Shown one piece after another: positions 43,844 to 53,090 of a stretch of 64,000 bases of DNA. Source of the stretch: Falsibacillus albus (GTDB lineage Bacteria > Bacillota > Bacilli > Bacillales > DSM-25281); the NCBI RefSeq assembly GCF_003668575.1, contig NZ_RCVZ01000001.1:434001-498000 (forward strand), given 5' to 3'. The notes under the pieces are model-generated. The model did not search any database, was not told the DNA's origin, and saw nothing but the letters and a program-made list of their open reading frames with translations. Each line of letters begins with the position of its first letter. Position 1 is the stretch's first letter. A program made the position numbers and the translations under genes.

Positions 43844-44846
43844 AAAACAGGGGGATGTATTGATCCAGATGAGCGAATTGCTGGAGCATGGATTCACATT
43901 GAATGAAGCTTTGAGTTTTTTAGGGAAATTGCACACAGCTCTTGAGGGAAGATTGCAAAATGTCATCCAGCATCTATATGATGGAGTTCCATTGAATGAT
44001 GCCTTTTTTCGGGAGGGATTCGATTTCAATGTGTGCACTCAAATCTATTTTGCTGAAAAAAATGGGACGCTGATCATTGCATTAAAGGAATCAGGGCGCT
44101 ATTTGAATCAACGTGAAAAAGATCGTCAAAAGCTGCTAAATCTCCTGCAATATCCTTTCTTTTTATTCCTCACATTGATGGTTATCATTTTATTGATGAA
44201 AACCATTTTATTTCCAAGATTCCATACTTTATACACCTCAATGGGGTATGAACCTTCAAAGGGAATGTCCATGTACCTCGCGTCCATCCAAAATGCGCCT
44301 AGATTTTTTGTGGTGATCATTTTAGCCTCATTATTGATCGCCGTGATTTTCCATCTTATCATCAGAAACTGGAAGCCGATAGCGAAAGCCAACTTCTTCA
44401 GTAGACTTCCATATTTCGGCACCCACTATAAGCTGGTGACCAGTTTCTTTTTTTCCAGGGAGTGGGGATTTATTCTATCAAGCGGTTTTTCCATCAATGA
44501 GGGCTTGGACATCATGAAATCTCAAAATCATCATAGATTACTGAAAGAGATTTCACAATTGATCAATCAGCAGCTCATGTTAGGGAAAAGTTTTTCTGAT
44601 GCTTTATCGGAAATGTCCATTTTTGATGAAGATATGGCGATGGTCGCCAAACATGGAGAAAAAAATGGAATGCTCGAACAGGAATTACTTTTTTACAGCA
44701 AATATTGTCTATCCTCTGAACGAGAGAAGATCGAGAAAGGATTAAAATTGATTCAACCCTTGACCTTTTTAATTATTGGCTGTTTTATCGTATCGATCTA
44801 TTTATCAATCTTGCTGCCCATGTTTGAAGCAATGGAAACTATTTAA
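43776..44846 (+). CDS. comGB: Competence pilus inner-membrane platform protein ComGB
   Basis: 356 residues, GspF/PilC family, two homologous F domains each with a hydrophobic helix (PFFLFLTLMVIILLMKTILF; FLIIGCFIVSIYLSILLPMF) and the motif pair ELLEHGFTLNEALSFL and FILSSGFSINEGLDIMK. TTG 43776 is a real start: GGAAGGGG lies 7 bases before it, within comGA, so the genes overlap by 68 bases. It links ComGA to the growing pseudopilus. Confidence 0.92.
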   Translation: MATFPMRNTIAGSTKNKKRITPKKQGDVLIQMSELLEHGFTLNEALSFLGKLHTALEGRLQNVIQHLYDGVPLNDAFFREGFDFNVCTQIYFAEKNGTLIIALKESGRYLNQREKDRQKLLNLLQYPFFLFLTLMVIILLMKTILFPRFHTLYTSMGYEPSKGMSMYLASIQNAPRFFVVIILASLLIAVIFHLIIRNWKPIAKANFFSRLPYFGTHYKLVTSFFFSREWGFILSSGFSINEGLDIMKSQNHHRLLKEISQLINQQLMLGKSFSDALSEMSIFDEDMAMVAKHGEKNGMLEQELLFYSKYCLSSEREKIEKGLKLIQPLTFLIIGCFIVSIYLSILLPMFEAMETI

Positions 44847-44861
44847 GAATAGGAGAAAAAC

Positions 44862-45173
44862 ATGAATGAAAAAGGTTTTACGTTAATTGAAATGATGATT
44901 GTATTGCTGGTGATATCCGTTCTGCTTTTTATTACGATTCCAAATGTAACAAAACATACCGCATCGATTAACCAGAAAGGCTGCAAGGCTTTTGTCCATA
45001 TGGTCCAGGGACAAGTGGAGGCTTATCAAATGGAAAAAGGCACGTTGCCTGCTTCGGTAGCAGACCTCAATACTGAAGGCTATTTGAGGGACGGCGAAAC
45101 TCAATGTCCGAACGGGGATGCAATCACCATCGATGCAGACGGGACCGTAACCTCCACCAGTACATCACCATGA
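44862..45173 (+). CDS. comGC: Major competence pseudopilin ComGC
   Basis: 103 residues. Class III prepilin signal NEKG|FTLIEMMIVLLVISVL, cleaved after Gly by ComC and methylated at Phe; Glu at mature position 5 is present. Two cysteines (GCKAF, TQCPNG) allow the intramolecular disulfide known for ComGC. It is the main subunit of the DNA-uptake pilus. AGGAG precedes ATG 44862. Confidence 0.95.
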   Translation: MNEKGFTLIEMMIVLLVISVLLFITIPNVTKHTASINQKGCKAFVHMVQGQVEAYQMEKGTLPASVADLNTEGYLRDGETQCPNGDAITIDADGTVTSTSTSP

Positions 45174-45601
45174 TCAGGAATGAGGATGGTTTTACCCTTG
45201 TTGAGAGTTTGATAGTGATGACCATTTTAATGATCATCATGTTGGTTGGCTCTGCCAATATGAAAAAAATGAATGATGAAGTAGGAAAAAATTTGTTTTT
45301 TTCACAGTTAAAAGCTGATCTGTTTTATTCAGAAGTATATGCACAAAGCAGAAAAGAAGCAGTGGTAATCTCTTTCTTTCCGAATAACGACCAATATACA
45401 GCTATAAGCGTCAATAGGAACTTATATCTTTTTGAAAGGAAATTGCCGAAATTTGTGGATATGAAGGATTCCAACTTAACCAGCTTCATGATCGATCCAC
45501 AAGGAAATACAAATCGCTTTGGAACCGTTAATTTTCAAGCACAAAATAAATATTACCGTTTAACGGTTTATATTGGAAGGGGGCGGTTCATTGTACGATA
45601 A
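45170..45601 (+). CDS. comGD: Minor pseudopilin ComGD
   Basis: 143 residues from ATG 45170, which overlaps the comGC stop as ATGA. No ribosome site is visible, so translation is probably coupled. Prepilin signal EDG|FTLVESLIVMTILMIIM with Glu5, then a globular domain with IDPQGNTNRFGTV typical of GspH/ComGD. The longer upstream frame inside comGC is rejected. Confidence 0.9.
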   Translation: MIRNEDGFTLVESLIVMTILMIIMLVGSANMKKMNDEVGKNLFFSQLKADLFYSEVYAQSRKEAVVISFFPNNDQYTAISVNRNLYLFERKLPKFVDMKDSNLTSFMIDPQGNTNRFGTVNFQAQNKYYRLTVYIGRGRFIVR

Positions 45602-45929
45602 TCAAAGAGGATTTACAGTCATGGAAGCACTGCTTTCATTTAGTCTAATCCTATTTTTGACTGCCTCCGCATTCCCCGTGTTATTCCATCTTCTGCATTT
45701 GCTCAAGAATTCCGAGCTAGAGTTCAATTCACATCGCCTCTTGTATGAAAGCTTAGAAAAGGTTCTGCTGCAAAATTCTTCAATTGAAAAGACCGTCACA
45801 GAGGATGGACATCCATATCATGTCATATTGAATGAGACGGAGAAAGGAGTATGGATGGCCTGTGTCGATTATAAAAATACTGAAAATAAAAGGAAACAAT
45901 ACTGTCTTGAAGAAGTTGAGCCGCAATAA
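45591..45929 (+). CDS. comGE: Minor pseudopilin ComGE
   Basis: About 112 residues from TTG 45591, with GGAAGGGGGCGG just before it; overlaps comGD by 11 bases. Prepilin signal NQRG|FTVMEALLSFSLILFL, with Glu5. A short soluble domain follows, with two cysteines (MACVDY, QYCLEE). One of the low-abundance pilus-tip subunits. Confidence 0.85.
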   Translation: MYDNQRGFTVMEALLSFSLILFLTASAFPVLFHLLHLLKNSELEFNSHRLLYESLEKVLLQNSSIEKTVTEDGHPYHVILNETEKGVWMACVDYKNTENKRKQYCLEEVEPQ

Positions 45930-46362
45930 TGGATTTACTCTTTTAGAAGCTCTCTTTATTTTGCTGATCTTCTCTTTCATGGTTGCTTTTGTGCCTCTTA
46001 TCGTCAGTAGTTATCAAAAAATAAATCAATACGATCCATCAACCATTTTTGAATGGGAGCTTTTTCTTGTACAATTGCGCAATGAAATAAAGGAATCGGC
46101 TGACATTTCATTATCATCGGGGACATTATCCCTTACAACAGCCAAGGGAACTGTACAGTACGAAAAGTACAGTGATGTCATCAGGCGGAGGATCAATTAT
46201 CAAGGTCATGAAGTAGTGCTTCAAAATATTAAAAACATTGAATTCACTTTGAATCAAAACGAATTGTTGATGAAAGTACAGTTCCAAAATCAGAAAAAGC
46301 GGGAGGCATCCTTTATTGTTTTTCAGGGGAATCCAACGGTTGTGGCGTCCGGTCTCGAATAA
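45907..46362 (+). CDS. comGF: Minor pseudopilin ComGF
   Basis: About 151 residues from TTG 45907 (AAAGGAAAC upstream), overlapping comGE by 23 bases. Prepilin signal NNG|FTLLEALFILLIFSFMV with Glu5, followed by FEWELFLVQLRNEIKES, a stretch conserved in ComGF, and a beta-rich domain ending in an uptake-type FQNQKKREASFIVF strand. Confidence 0.88.
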   Translation: MKKLSRNNGFTLLEALFILLIFSFMVAFVPLIVSSYQKINQYDPSTIFEWELFLVQLRNEIKESADISLSSGTLSLTTAKGTVQYEKYSDVIRRRINYQGHEVVLQNIKNIEFTLNQNELLMKVQFQNQKKREASFIVFQGNPTVVASGLE

Positions 46363-46726
46363 AAATGGTTTCATCTTTCCTTTTGCCTTGATTTTAACTT
46401 TCACATCATTGTTCATCTTATCCATGGGCGTGGATATAACGTTGACGGAAAGAAAGTACCAGCACGAACTTGTTGAATATTACAAGATGGAAAGTGCAAT
46501 GGTGCTTGCCGGGAAACATGTAGAATCCATGATCCAGGACCATGGGGATCAACCGATTGAAGGCAGTCTCTTATTCTCATCTATAAATATCCGGTATACC
46601 GTTGAAGATGTGCAGGATATGAAAATCATTCATGTAACAGCCGAGGGAAAAGAAGGGAGGAAATGGGGGATGAAATTCGTTTATAATGTAGGGACCAAAG
46701 AAATTGTGGATTGGAAAGATGAGTAG
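46340..46726 (+). CDS. comGG: Minor pseudopilin ComGG
   Basis: About 128 residues from TTG 46340; AGGGGAA lies 8 bases before it, inside comGF. Pseudopilin-like start NKNG|FIFPFALILTFTSLFI lacks the usual Glu5, as in GspK-type tip subunits. The rest, with ERKYQHELVEYYKMESAMVL, is helical. Last gene of the com block proper. Confidence 0.82.
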   Translation: MWRPVSNKNGFIFPFALILTFTSLFILSMGVDITLTERKYQHELVEYYKMESAMVLAGKHVESMIQDHGDQPIEGSLLFSSINIRYTVEDVQDMKIIHVTAEGKEGRKWGMKFVYNVGTKEIVDWKDE

Positions 46727-46737
46727 GAGGGAACTTT

Positions 46738-47232
46738 TTGTTATACTTCATTGGTTATATGGGAGCTGGCAAAACGACAGTGGGAAAGGAAATGGCGGAA
46801 CTGAATGGTTTGGCGCTTGTCGACCTGGATCACGCAATAGAAATGGAGCAGGAAAAAAGCATAAAGGAAATTTTCCATGAAGATGGACAGGATTATTTTC
46901 GAGAGCTTGAAACTGCTGCCTTAAGAAAGTTCTCCGTCCAAAACGGGATTGTGACGACGGGTGGAGGAGTTATTTTGAAAGAGGAAAATAGGGAATTGAT
47001 GAAAAAGACAGGAGAGGTCATTTATTTAAGGTGCAGGCCGGAAACACTCTATATGCGATTAAAGTATGATGAAACAAGGCCATTGATTCAGGATAAATCG
47101 CAGGAAGAATTCATTTCCATGTTCCGGCAAAGGGAAAGATTATACGAAGAGGCAGCCACATTGATTATTGATACGGATGGCATGGGTGTAGAGGAAATCG
47201 TTCAAACCATCCAAGACCGTTTAAATTCTTGA
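46738..47232 (+). CDS. aroK: Shikimate kinase
   Basis: 164 residues. P-loop GYMGAGKTTVG, substrate residues DLDHAIE, RELETAALR and GGGVILK, and lid RPLIQDKS, all characteristic of AroK, which phosphorylates shikimate with ATP in the aromatic amino acid pathway. TTG 46738 follows AGGAGGGAA. It comes 11 bases after comGG, so it is probably transcribed with the competence operon or from an internal promoter; B. subtilis lacks aroK at this site as I recall. aroQ of the same pathway is at 63387. Confidence 0.93.
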   Translation: MLYFIGYMGAGKTTVGKEMAELNGLALVDLDHAIEMEQEKSIKEIFHEDGQDYFRELETAALRKFSVQNGIVTTGGGVILKEENRELMKKTGEVIYLRCRPETLYMRLKYDETRPLIQDKSQEEFISMFRQRERLYEEAATLIIDTDGMGVEEIVQTIQDRLNS

Positions 47233-47275
47233 TGGCAGGGGCATAATGACCATAATGATCCAAGGTGGTGCCCTT

Positions 47276-47455
47276 ATGTCGACGAATGACTATGTAAAGT
47301 ATATTACACAAACCTTTGTGAAACATTTCGATCAGCCGAAATCAGAACGAAGGGAACTCCGGAGCAAGCGGAAGGATGAAAGGCCTCCGCTGCTTTATCA
47401 CTGGTTCGGAGTCATTCCATATGCGTTTATGATGATTTTTAAAAAAAGAAGATGA
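47276..47455 (+). CDS. yqzE: YqzE family small protein
   Basis: 59 residues from ATG 47276: MSTNDYVKYITQTFVKHFDQ, then PKSERRELRSKRKDERPPLL and a hydrophobic end WFGVIPYAFMMIFKKRR. Strongly basic, one short hydrophobic tail. The sequence closely fits the YqzE family, which sits after comGG in B. subtilis. Function unknown. AAGGTGG precedes the start. Confidence 0.88.
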   Translation: MSTNDYVKYITQTFVKHFDQPKSERRELRSKRKDERPPLLYHWFGVIPYAFMMIFKKRR

Positions 47456-47469
47456 TCAAGTTTAGAGCG

Positions 47470-47502
47470 AAAAATCCGGATGGTTTTCCATCCGGATTTT
47501 TT
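47470..47502 (+). terminator. Bidirectional terminator between yqzE and yqhG
   Basis: AAAAATCCGGATGG and CCATCCGGATTTTT form a perfect stem with a short loop and A/T tracts on both sides. Confidence 0.95.
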
Positions 47503-47505
47503 GCT

Positions 47506-48300
47506 TCACCCGGCTTCGTTTGAGAGATAAAAGATTCCGCCATTGATGATTTCTACTTTGATCCTTGGTTCATACTGTTCTTTCAGAGCTTCCTTTTCAA
47601 TATAGTAGGCTTCCGGTTTTTCCAGGGAATCACCGTAGAAATGCTCCAAAAGCGCCAAATCTTCCTCCCACCTGCTTTTGGCTTCATCCGCCCACTCTTC
47701 ATCCATCTGGGATAATTCATGCTGGATATAGGCTTCAATTCTATTTATTCCGCTCGATGGCCGAATGATGGGAGAAAGCGTGAAACAAAAATCGGGAATT
47801 TTGGGTGTAACCGGCCGTTGGACCACGCGATCGTGAAAATCTTCCACCAGTTGTCCATGAATGAGATTCAATCCGAAAGAACGGAACATATCCTTTTTGC
47901 GATCGCTTATAAACGAAATTTTAAGATTTAATGCCAGCCACGGGTGCAGTGGGATTTGTCTGAGCTGAAATGATTGCTGCTGTTCATAAAGCCGGATATA
48001 GCTGGCAATTTTTTTGGTGGACTTGAAAATTTGATGCAGGCGGGGTGATCCGAAATGAATCGATTCACCTTGAATATCAGGTGGTGACTTTTCATGGTCT
48101 GTGATAAACGTCAGTTTCATCGGATTGGGGACTCCGCCTGTTTTCTCAAGATAATGCCAATAAAAAGGGCGGTTCATTAACTCTTTATCCATTTCGATCG
48201 TCAGCTGTACAGTCATGTGCCCTTGGCTTTGATCAATCATTTCACAGCCATTGGCTTCAAAGTAATGTTTAAGAAATTGATGTATTTCTTGCTGCTTCAT
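47506..48300 (-). CDS. yqhG: YqhG family protein
   Basis: About 264 residues from ATG 48300, with GAGGGTGA upstream; the ATG at 48315 has none. Soluble, mixed alpha/beta, with IHFGSPRLHQIFKS, FYWHYLEKTGGVPNP and a C-terminal helix-rich half. No catalytic motif recognised. It overlaps the end of yqhH by 32 bases, so both are translated from one mRNA, suggesting a partner of the helicase. Synteny matches B. subtilis yqhG; function unknown. Confidence 0.85.
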   Translation of the reverse strand: MKQQEIHQFLKHYFEANGCEMIDQSQGHMTVQLTIEMDKELMNRPFYWHYLEKTGGVPNPMKLTFITDHEKSPPDIQGESIHFGSPRLHQIFKSTKKIASYIRLYEQQQSFQLRQIPLHPWLALNLKISFISDRKKDMFRSFGLNLIHGQLVEDFHDRVVQRPVTPKIPDFCFTLSPIIRPSSGINRIEAYIQHELSQMDEEWADEAKSRWEEDLALLEHFYGDSLEKPEAYYIEKEALKEQYEPRIKVEIINGGIFYLSNEAG

Positions 48301-49969
48301 TTTGGTCACCCTCATTTCGATAGGTTTCAGCGAATTGGATCATCGCCGATAAATTATCCATTTTGATGTTCATTTCCCCTTCAGTTTTTGATTTTGCGAA
48401 AATATCCATTAAATGATCTTCGATTTTTCCGAATTCAAGTCTGGTGAGAATATCATCGAGTTCACCGATGACCCGCTCGAAAAGGTTTATTTTTTCATAC
48501 AATATTTTCAGAATATGTTCCTCTACTGTATCTTTTGTTGCGAAGTTGTAAATGTGAACGTCTTCTTCTTGGCCGAGTCGGTGCACCCTTCCGATCCGCT
48601 GCTCCAAGCGCATCGGGTTCCATGGAAGATCAAAGTTGATCATATAGTGGCAAAACTGCAGGTTGATCCCTTCTCCACCGGCTTCTGTTGCAATCAATAC
48701 TTGTGCATGTTTTTGGAAAAGTTCTCTCATCCAATCTTTCTTTCCCCGCTTGAATCCTCCCCGAAAAGGAACGGAACTTATTCCATGCTGCTTCAAGTAC
48801 CATTGAAGATAAAGTTGAGTAGCCCTGTATTCAGTGAAAATGATCACTTTATCATTTATACCTTGGATCAATTCCAATACTTTTTCAGCTTTTGAATTCT
48901 TTTGTACTTGATCGACCTTTTGAAATAGATGCCTTATCTTGTCCTCGAATTGTTGAGTCGGGTTTTCCATTTTATTAATCATATTCTTCAGAGTGAAGAA
49001 GACGGCTTCCCGGCTGCTGCAAGCTTCCCGCTGCAGTGTCATGATGGAGAATGGACTTGTATTGATATATTCATGGTGCTGCCTCAGAATTTGAATGGCA
49101 TCATAGAGTTCTCTTTCAGAAGGGCTGAATTCAATCGGTACGGTTGTGACATGTCTTTTCGTCCATTCAATGCCAGTGTCTGCGCGGCGGTTGCGGATCA
49201 TTACTTTGTTTACCAGTTCTCTTAGATGTGCGTCTTCCTGAATGGATCGATCGCCCTTTTTGTACTTCTCGGCAAAAATAGATTCATTGCCTAAATGGCC
49301 TGGTTTTAGAAGAGAAACTAAATGAAACACTTCATCAATTCGATTTTGGATGGGGGTTGCCGTTAATAGTAAACAAAATTTCTTTTTAAGATTTTGGACA
49401 AATTCATAATTTTTTGTTTTATGATTTTTGAGTTTATGTGCTTCATCAATAATGACAAGATCATAGTTTTGTTCATAAATCTTTTCTCTGTGAGGACTTC
49501 TTTTTGCTGTATCCATTGAAGAAACGACACAATCACATTGGTCCCAGACATAATCTTTTTTTTGGGCAACTGCTGGTATATGAAATTTTGTATTCAATTC
49601 AAATGCCCATTGTGAAACGAGTGATGCAGGCACGAGTATGAGGATCTTTTTTGCAAGTCCCCGAATCATATATTCTTTTAAAATCAACCCTGCTTCAATC
49701 GTTTTTCCCAGGCCGACTTCATCGGCGAGAATCGCTTTGCCATTCATACTTTCCACCACTTGCTTCGCTACCTCAAGCTGATGTGGAAGAGGTGTGAAGT
49801 TCGTTAAATGTTTCGGTGCCTGCAGCCCTTCAAAATCAGGCACGATCAATTGCTTTCCGACTTCGACGGCCAGCTTATACAAATCCCAATTGCCCCAGGG
49901 ACCATCCTGATTGAATCTTTCAATAAAACCTTCTGACCATGATTGATCAAATTCAATATTAATCGTCAT
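48269..49969 (-). CDS. yqhH: SNF2-family DEAD/DEAH helicase YqhH
   Basis: About 566 residues from ATG 49969 (AGGGAG upstream). SNF2 helicase motifs in order: PHQLEVAK, I ADEVGLGKTIEAG, Ia LILVPASLVSQW, II IIDEAHKLKN, III LLLTATPIQN, IV KVIIFTEYRATQLYL, V ATEAGGEGINLQFCHYMINF, VI RLEQRIGRVHRLGQ. It is an RapA/HepA-like ATP-dependent translocase on nucleic acid or nucleoprotein, in the cytosol; its target is unknown. Divergent from the gcvT riboswitch. Confidence 0.92.
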   Translation of the reverse strand: MTINIEFDQSWSEGFIERFNQDGPWGNWDLYKLAVEVGKQLIVPDFEGLQAPKHLTNFTPLPHQLEVAKQVVESMNGKAILADEVGLGKTIEAGLILKEYMIRGLAKKILILVPASLVSQWAFELNTKFHIPAVAQKKDYVWDQCDCVVSSMDTAKRSPHREKIYEQNYDLVIIDEAHKLKNHKTKNYEFVQNLKKKFCLLLTATPIQNRIDEVFHLVSLLKPGHLGNESIFAEKYKKGDRSIQEDAHLRELVNKVMIRNRRADTGIEWTKRHVTTVPIEFSPSERELYDAIQILRQHHEYINTSPFSIMTLQREACSSREAVFFTLKNMINKMENPTQQFEDKIRHLFQKVDQVQKNSKAEKVLELIQGINDKVIIFTEYRATQLYLQWYLKQHGISSVPFRGGFKRGKKDWMRELFQKHAQVLIATEAGGEGINLQFCHYMINFDLPWNPMRLEQRIGRVHRLGQEEDVHIYNFATKDTVEEHILKILYEKINLFERVIGELDDILTRLEFGKIEDHLMDIFAKSKTEGEMNIKMDNLSAMIQFAETYRNEGDQNEAARNTSIS

Positions 49970-50161
49970 TGATACAACTCCCTTATTTCTTGGGCGTTTT
50001 CCCAAAGTCTTGATATTCATCATGCATTTTTCGTAAATTTTCAGAATAGAGCTACTACTAAAAATTGATTGCCGAAAATAGTGAGTTAATGATAGGATGT
50101 AAATAGCTTTGAATGTTAAGAAATTTTAAACTAAGCAATCAATTTCCAAAATGTATCATCA

Positions 50162-50192
50162 TTGTTTTATTATGACCAATTTTCAATATAAT
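50162..50192 (+). promoter_or_regulatory. Promoter of the gcv operon
   Basis: TTGTTT (50162-50167), a 19-base spacer and TATAAT (50187-50192), just upstream of the riboswitch. Spacing is long, so the -35 is less certain than the -10. Confidence 0.5.
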
Positions 50193-50304
50193 ATAGGCGA
50201 ATGACAACAAGGGGAGAGACTGATATTCAGCGCCGAAGGAGCAAGCAGCCAAATTGTGAATCTCTCAGGCAAAAAGACTCTTGTTGGACGCAACTCTGGA
50301 GAGT

Positions 50305-50486
50305 GTTTCAGTAAGAAAAGCAGTAGCTGTAATCATTATCATTTATTTAGCAATAATTGCTATCTATGAAAATAGAATTCAGATGTATTGTTACTTCTTT
50401 CAATCTTGGGACATTCTTTATAGAGTGAAGCAAGAGTACATAAAACATAATGATGATATTCAGCCGAATTTTCTTATATATGAAAC
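50305..50486 (+). other. Expanded P2 arm within glycine aptamer 2
   Basis: In B. subtilis this hairpin is about 20 nt (GTTTG...CAAAC). Here GTTTCA (50305-50310) and TGAAAC (50481-50486) are 170 nt apart. Nested colinear pairing: AAGAAAA 50313-50319 with TTTTCTT 50469-50475; GCTG 50326-50329 with CAGC 50461-50464; ATCATTAT 50332-50339 with ATAATGAT 50447-50454; TTTAT 50342-50346 with ATAAA 50440-50444; all perfect. The apex contains a small AGCAA/TTGCT hairpin (50349-50361). Confidence 0.8.
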
Positions 50487-50526
50487 CACCAAAGAGGCAA
50501 ACCAGCATGGTTAAACTTTCAGGTGA

Positions 50527-50573
50527 AAGGACAGAGAAATCTCAGTGAAAAGGGGTTTTTCTGTCCTTTTTTA
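50527..50573 (+). terminator. Riboswitch-controlled terminator
   Basis: AAGGACAGAGAAA (50527-50539) and TTTTTCTGTCCTT (50556-50568) with one mismatch, followed by TTTTTT. Shares GGACAGAG with aptamer 2. Confidence 0.92.
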
Positions 50574-50615
50574 TTGAGTCTGAAACTTGGATTAAATGGA
50601 GGAAGGGGAATAAGG

Positions 50616-51722
50616 ATGTCGGATTTAAAAAGAACACCTTTATTTGAAGTTTACAAAGAGTATGGTGCCAAAACGATTGACTTTGGCGGATGGGATTTGC
50701 CGGTTCAGTTTTCCAGCATTAAAGAAGAGCATGAAGCCGTACGGACGAAAGCAGGACTTTTTGACGTTTCCCACATGGGCGAGGTCGAGGTGAAAGGACA
50801 GGATAGCCTTACTTATCTACAAAAGATCATGACCAATGATGTATCGAAATTGAAGGATGGCGGCGCACAATATACGGCGATGTGCTATGAAAACGGCGGC
50901 ACTGTCGATGACCTTCTAGTCTATAAAATCGAGGATGCCCACTACTTGTTAGTCATCAATGCTTCCAATATCGATAAAGATTATGATTGGCTTGAAAAGC
51001 ATTTGGAAGGTGATGTCACGATCCGCAATCTTTCAGAGGAAACAGCACAGCTTGCCCTTCAAGGTCCGATGGCTGAAAAGGTATTGCAGCAATTGGCGGA
51101 CAATCATCAATTGGATGAAATAAAATTCTTTAAATTCCAAACCGAAGTGAACTTGAATGGTGTTCATGCACTCGTTTCACGTACTGGCTACACCGGTGAA
51201 GATGGGTTTGAAATTTACTGTGCAGCGGAGGATGCCGTGAAACTTTGGAAGAGCATCCTTGAAACCGGAAAAGAAGAAGGGGTCGTTCCATGTGGTTTAG
51301 GGGCAAGGGACACTCTTCGCTTTGAGGCGAATCTAGCATTATATGGCCAGGAGCTTTCCCCTGAAATCACTCCGATTGAAGCAGGGATCGGTTTTGCTGT
51401 CCGTGTTGACAAGGATATAGAGTTTATCGGGAAAAAAGTCTTAAAAGAACAGAAGGAAAACGGGGCTCCACGCAAGTTGGTCGGGATTGAAATGATCGAT
51501 AGAGGGATCCCTCGCCACGGGTACCCAATTTATCATGGTGCAGAGCTCATCGGGGAGGTTACCACTGGAACCCAATCTCCAACGTTGAAGAAAAATATAG
51601 GATTGGCCTTGATCAATAAAGAATTCACCGAACTTGGAACGGAATTGGAAGTTGAAATCCGCGGAAAAAGATTGAAAGCACATGTTGTAGGAACGCCATT
51701 TTATAAAAGACCAAAAAAATGA
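50616..51722 (+). CDS. gcvT: Aminomethyltransferase, glycine cleavage T protein
   Basis: 368 residues from ATG 50616 (GGAAGGGG upstream); the longer frame into the riboswitch terminator is rejected. Signatures: [56 protein letters not shown] and [15 protein letters not shown], which form the tetrahydrofolate site. It moves the aminomethyl group from lipoyl-GcvH to THF, releasing ammonia and 5,10-methylene-THF. First gene of gcvT-gcvPA-gcvPB. Confidence 0.96.
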   Translation: MSDLKRTPLFEVYKEYGAKTIDFGGWDLPVQFSSIKEEHEAVRTKAGLFDVSHMGEVEVKGQDSLTYLQKIMTNDVSKLKDGGAQYTAMCYENGGTVDDLLVYKIEDAHYLLVINASNIDKDYDWLEKHLEGDVTIRNLSEETAQLALQGPMAEKVLQQLADNHQLDEIKFFKFQTEVNLNGVHALVSRTGYTGEDGFEIYCAAEDAVKLWKSILETGKEEGVVPCGLGARDTLRFEANLALYGQELSPEITPIEAGIGFAVRVDKDIEFIGKKVLKEQKENGAPRKLVGIEMIDRGIPRHGYPIYHGAELIGEVTTGTQSPTLKKNIGLALINKEFTELGTELEVEIRGKRLKAHVVGTPFYKRPKK

Positions 51723-51743
51723 TTGTTTGAAAGGAGTTGCGTC

Positions 51744-53090
51744 ATGAAGCATCGTTATTTACCTATGACAGAACAAGATCAAAAAGAAATGCTGGATGCC
51801 ATCGGGGTAGAAAGTGTTGAAGAGTTGTTCCAGGATATCCCTGAAAAAGTAAGATTCAATGGTGAGTATAAAATTAAAGCGGCAAAACCTGAAACTGCAT
51901 TATTAAAAGAATTAACTCAAATGGCAAGTAAAAATGCAGATTTGAAAGCGAACAGTTCATTCTTGGGTGCGGGGGTATATGACCACTATATCCCTACGAT
52001 CGTTGACCATGTGATTTCACGCTCAGAATTTTACACAGCGTACACTCCATATCAGCCAGAGATTTCCCAGGGGGAATTACAGGCGATTTTCGAATTTCAA
52101 ACAATGATTTGTGAATTGACGGGCATGGATGTTGCCAACTCATCCATGTATGACGGAGGGACCGCGCTTGCTGAAGCTGCCATGCTCAGTGCGGGTCAGA
52201 CAAGAAGAAAAAAGGTTCTGATATCCGAGACGGTGCATCCCGAATCAAAGGAAGTTGTCAAAATGTATGCCAAAGGACAATACATTGACGTTGTTGAAAT
52301 TCCTTCTCAAAATGGCGCGACCAACCTTGAAGAATTGAAAAATCAAATGGATGAGGATGTAGCGGCTGTAATTGTCCAATATCCGAACTTCTTTGGGCAA
52401 ATAGAACCTTTGAAGGATATTGAACCGATCGTGCATGCTCAAAAGTCATTATTTGTCGTGTCCAGCAACCCTCTCGCATTGGGGGCTTTGACACCTCCGG
52501 GATCGTTCGGGGCGGATATTGTTGTAGGGGACGCTCAGCCATTTGGAATTCCATCAGCATTCGGCGGACCTCACTGCGGATACTTTGCTGTCACGAGCAA
52601 ATTAATGCGTAAAGTACCAGGAAGGCTTGTCGGCCAAACGGTTGATGAAGACGGCAAAAGAGGCTTCGTTCTTACACTCCAGGCAAGGGAGCAGCATATC
52701 CGAAGGGATAAGGCGACATCCAACATTTGTTCCAATCAGGCATTGAACGCATTGGCAGCATCCGTTTCCATGACTGCCCTTGGAAAAAAAGGTGTTAAAG
52801 AAATTGCTTTACAGAACATTCAAAAAGCAAATTATTTGAAAAAACTTCTTAAAGAAAAAGGCTATGACATTCCATTCAATGGATATAGCTTCAATGAATT
52901 CGTCGTGAATATAGGAAAGCCCATTAAGGAAATCAATCAGGTGCTTCTTACTAAAAACATTATTGGAGGCTATGATTTGGGAAGGGATTTCCCGGCATTG
53001 GAAAATCATATGCTTATTGCCGTTACCGAACTTCGTACGAAGGAAGAAATTGAAACTTTCGTAAAGGAATTGGGGGATTGTCATGAATAA
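51744..53090 (+). CDS. gcvPA: Glycine dehydrogenase (decarboxylating) subunit 1
   Basis: 448 residues from ATG 51744 with AAAGGAG upstream. P-protein alpha half: [48 protein letters not shown]-type segment, [14 protein letters not shown], and [20 protein letters not shown]. It carries no PLP lysine itself and pairs with subunit 2 to decarboxylate glycine. Overlaps gcvPB by eight bases. Confidence 0.95.
   Translation: MKHRYLPMTEQDQKEMLDAIGVESVEELFQDIPEKVRFNGEYKIKAAKPETALLKELTQMASKNADLKANSSFLGAGVYDHYIPTIVDHVISRSEFYTAYTPYQPEISQGELQAIFEFQTMICELTGMDVANSSMYDGGTALAEAAMLSAGQTRRKKVLISETVHPESKEVVKMYAKGQYIDVVEIPSQNGATNLEELKNQMDEDVAAVIVQYPNFFGQIEPLKDIEPIVHAQKSLFVVSSNPLALGALTPPGSFGADIVVGDAQPFGIPSAFGGPHCGYFAVTSKLMRKVPGRLVGQTVDEDGKRGFVLTLQAREQHIRRDKATSNICSNQALNALAASVSMTALGKKGVKEIALQNIQKANYLKKLLKEKGYDIPFNGYSFNEFVVNIGKPIKEINQVLLTKNIIGGYDLGRDFPALENHMLIAVTELRTKEEIETFVKELGDCHE

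Larger units (their letters stand above)
50200..50573 (+). promoter_or_regulatory. Tandem glycine riboswitch of gcvT-gcvPA-gcvPB
   Basis: Aptamer 1 (about 50203-50296): GACAACAAGGGGAGAGA, CGCCGAAGGAGCAA, CTCTCAGGCAAAAAGACT and TTGTTGGACGCAAC. Aptamer 2: CTCTGGAGAGTG (50295-), then CCACCAAAGAGGCAAA (50486-), TAAACTTTCAGGTG and AAAGGACAGAG. These match the B. subtilis gcvT leader word for word in the core. The last strand of aptamer 2 (GGACAGAG) is also the left arm of the terminator, so glycine binding should prevent termination and turn on glycine cleavage. The P2 hairpin of aptamer 2 is enlarged (separate entry). Confidence 0.93.

Noticed and set aside
50281-50514. 77-codon open frame across the expanded riboswitch arm
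   Set aside because: It begins at TTG in aptamer 1, runs through conserved aptamer strands, has no ribosome site, and the colinear pairing explains the insert better than coding does.
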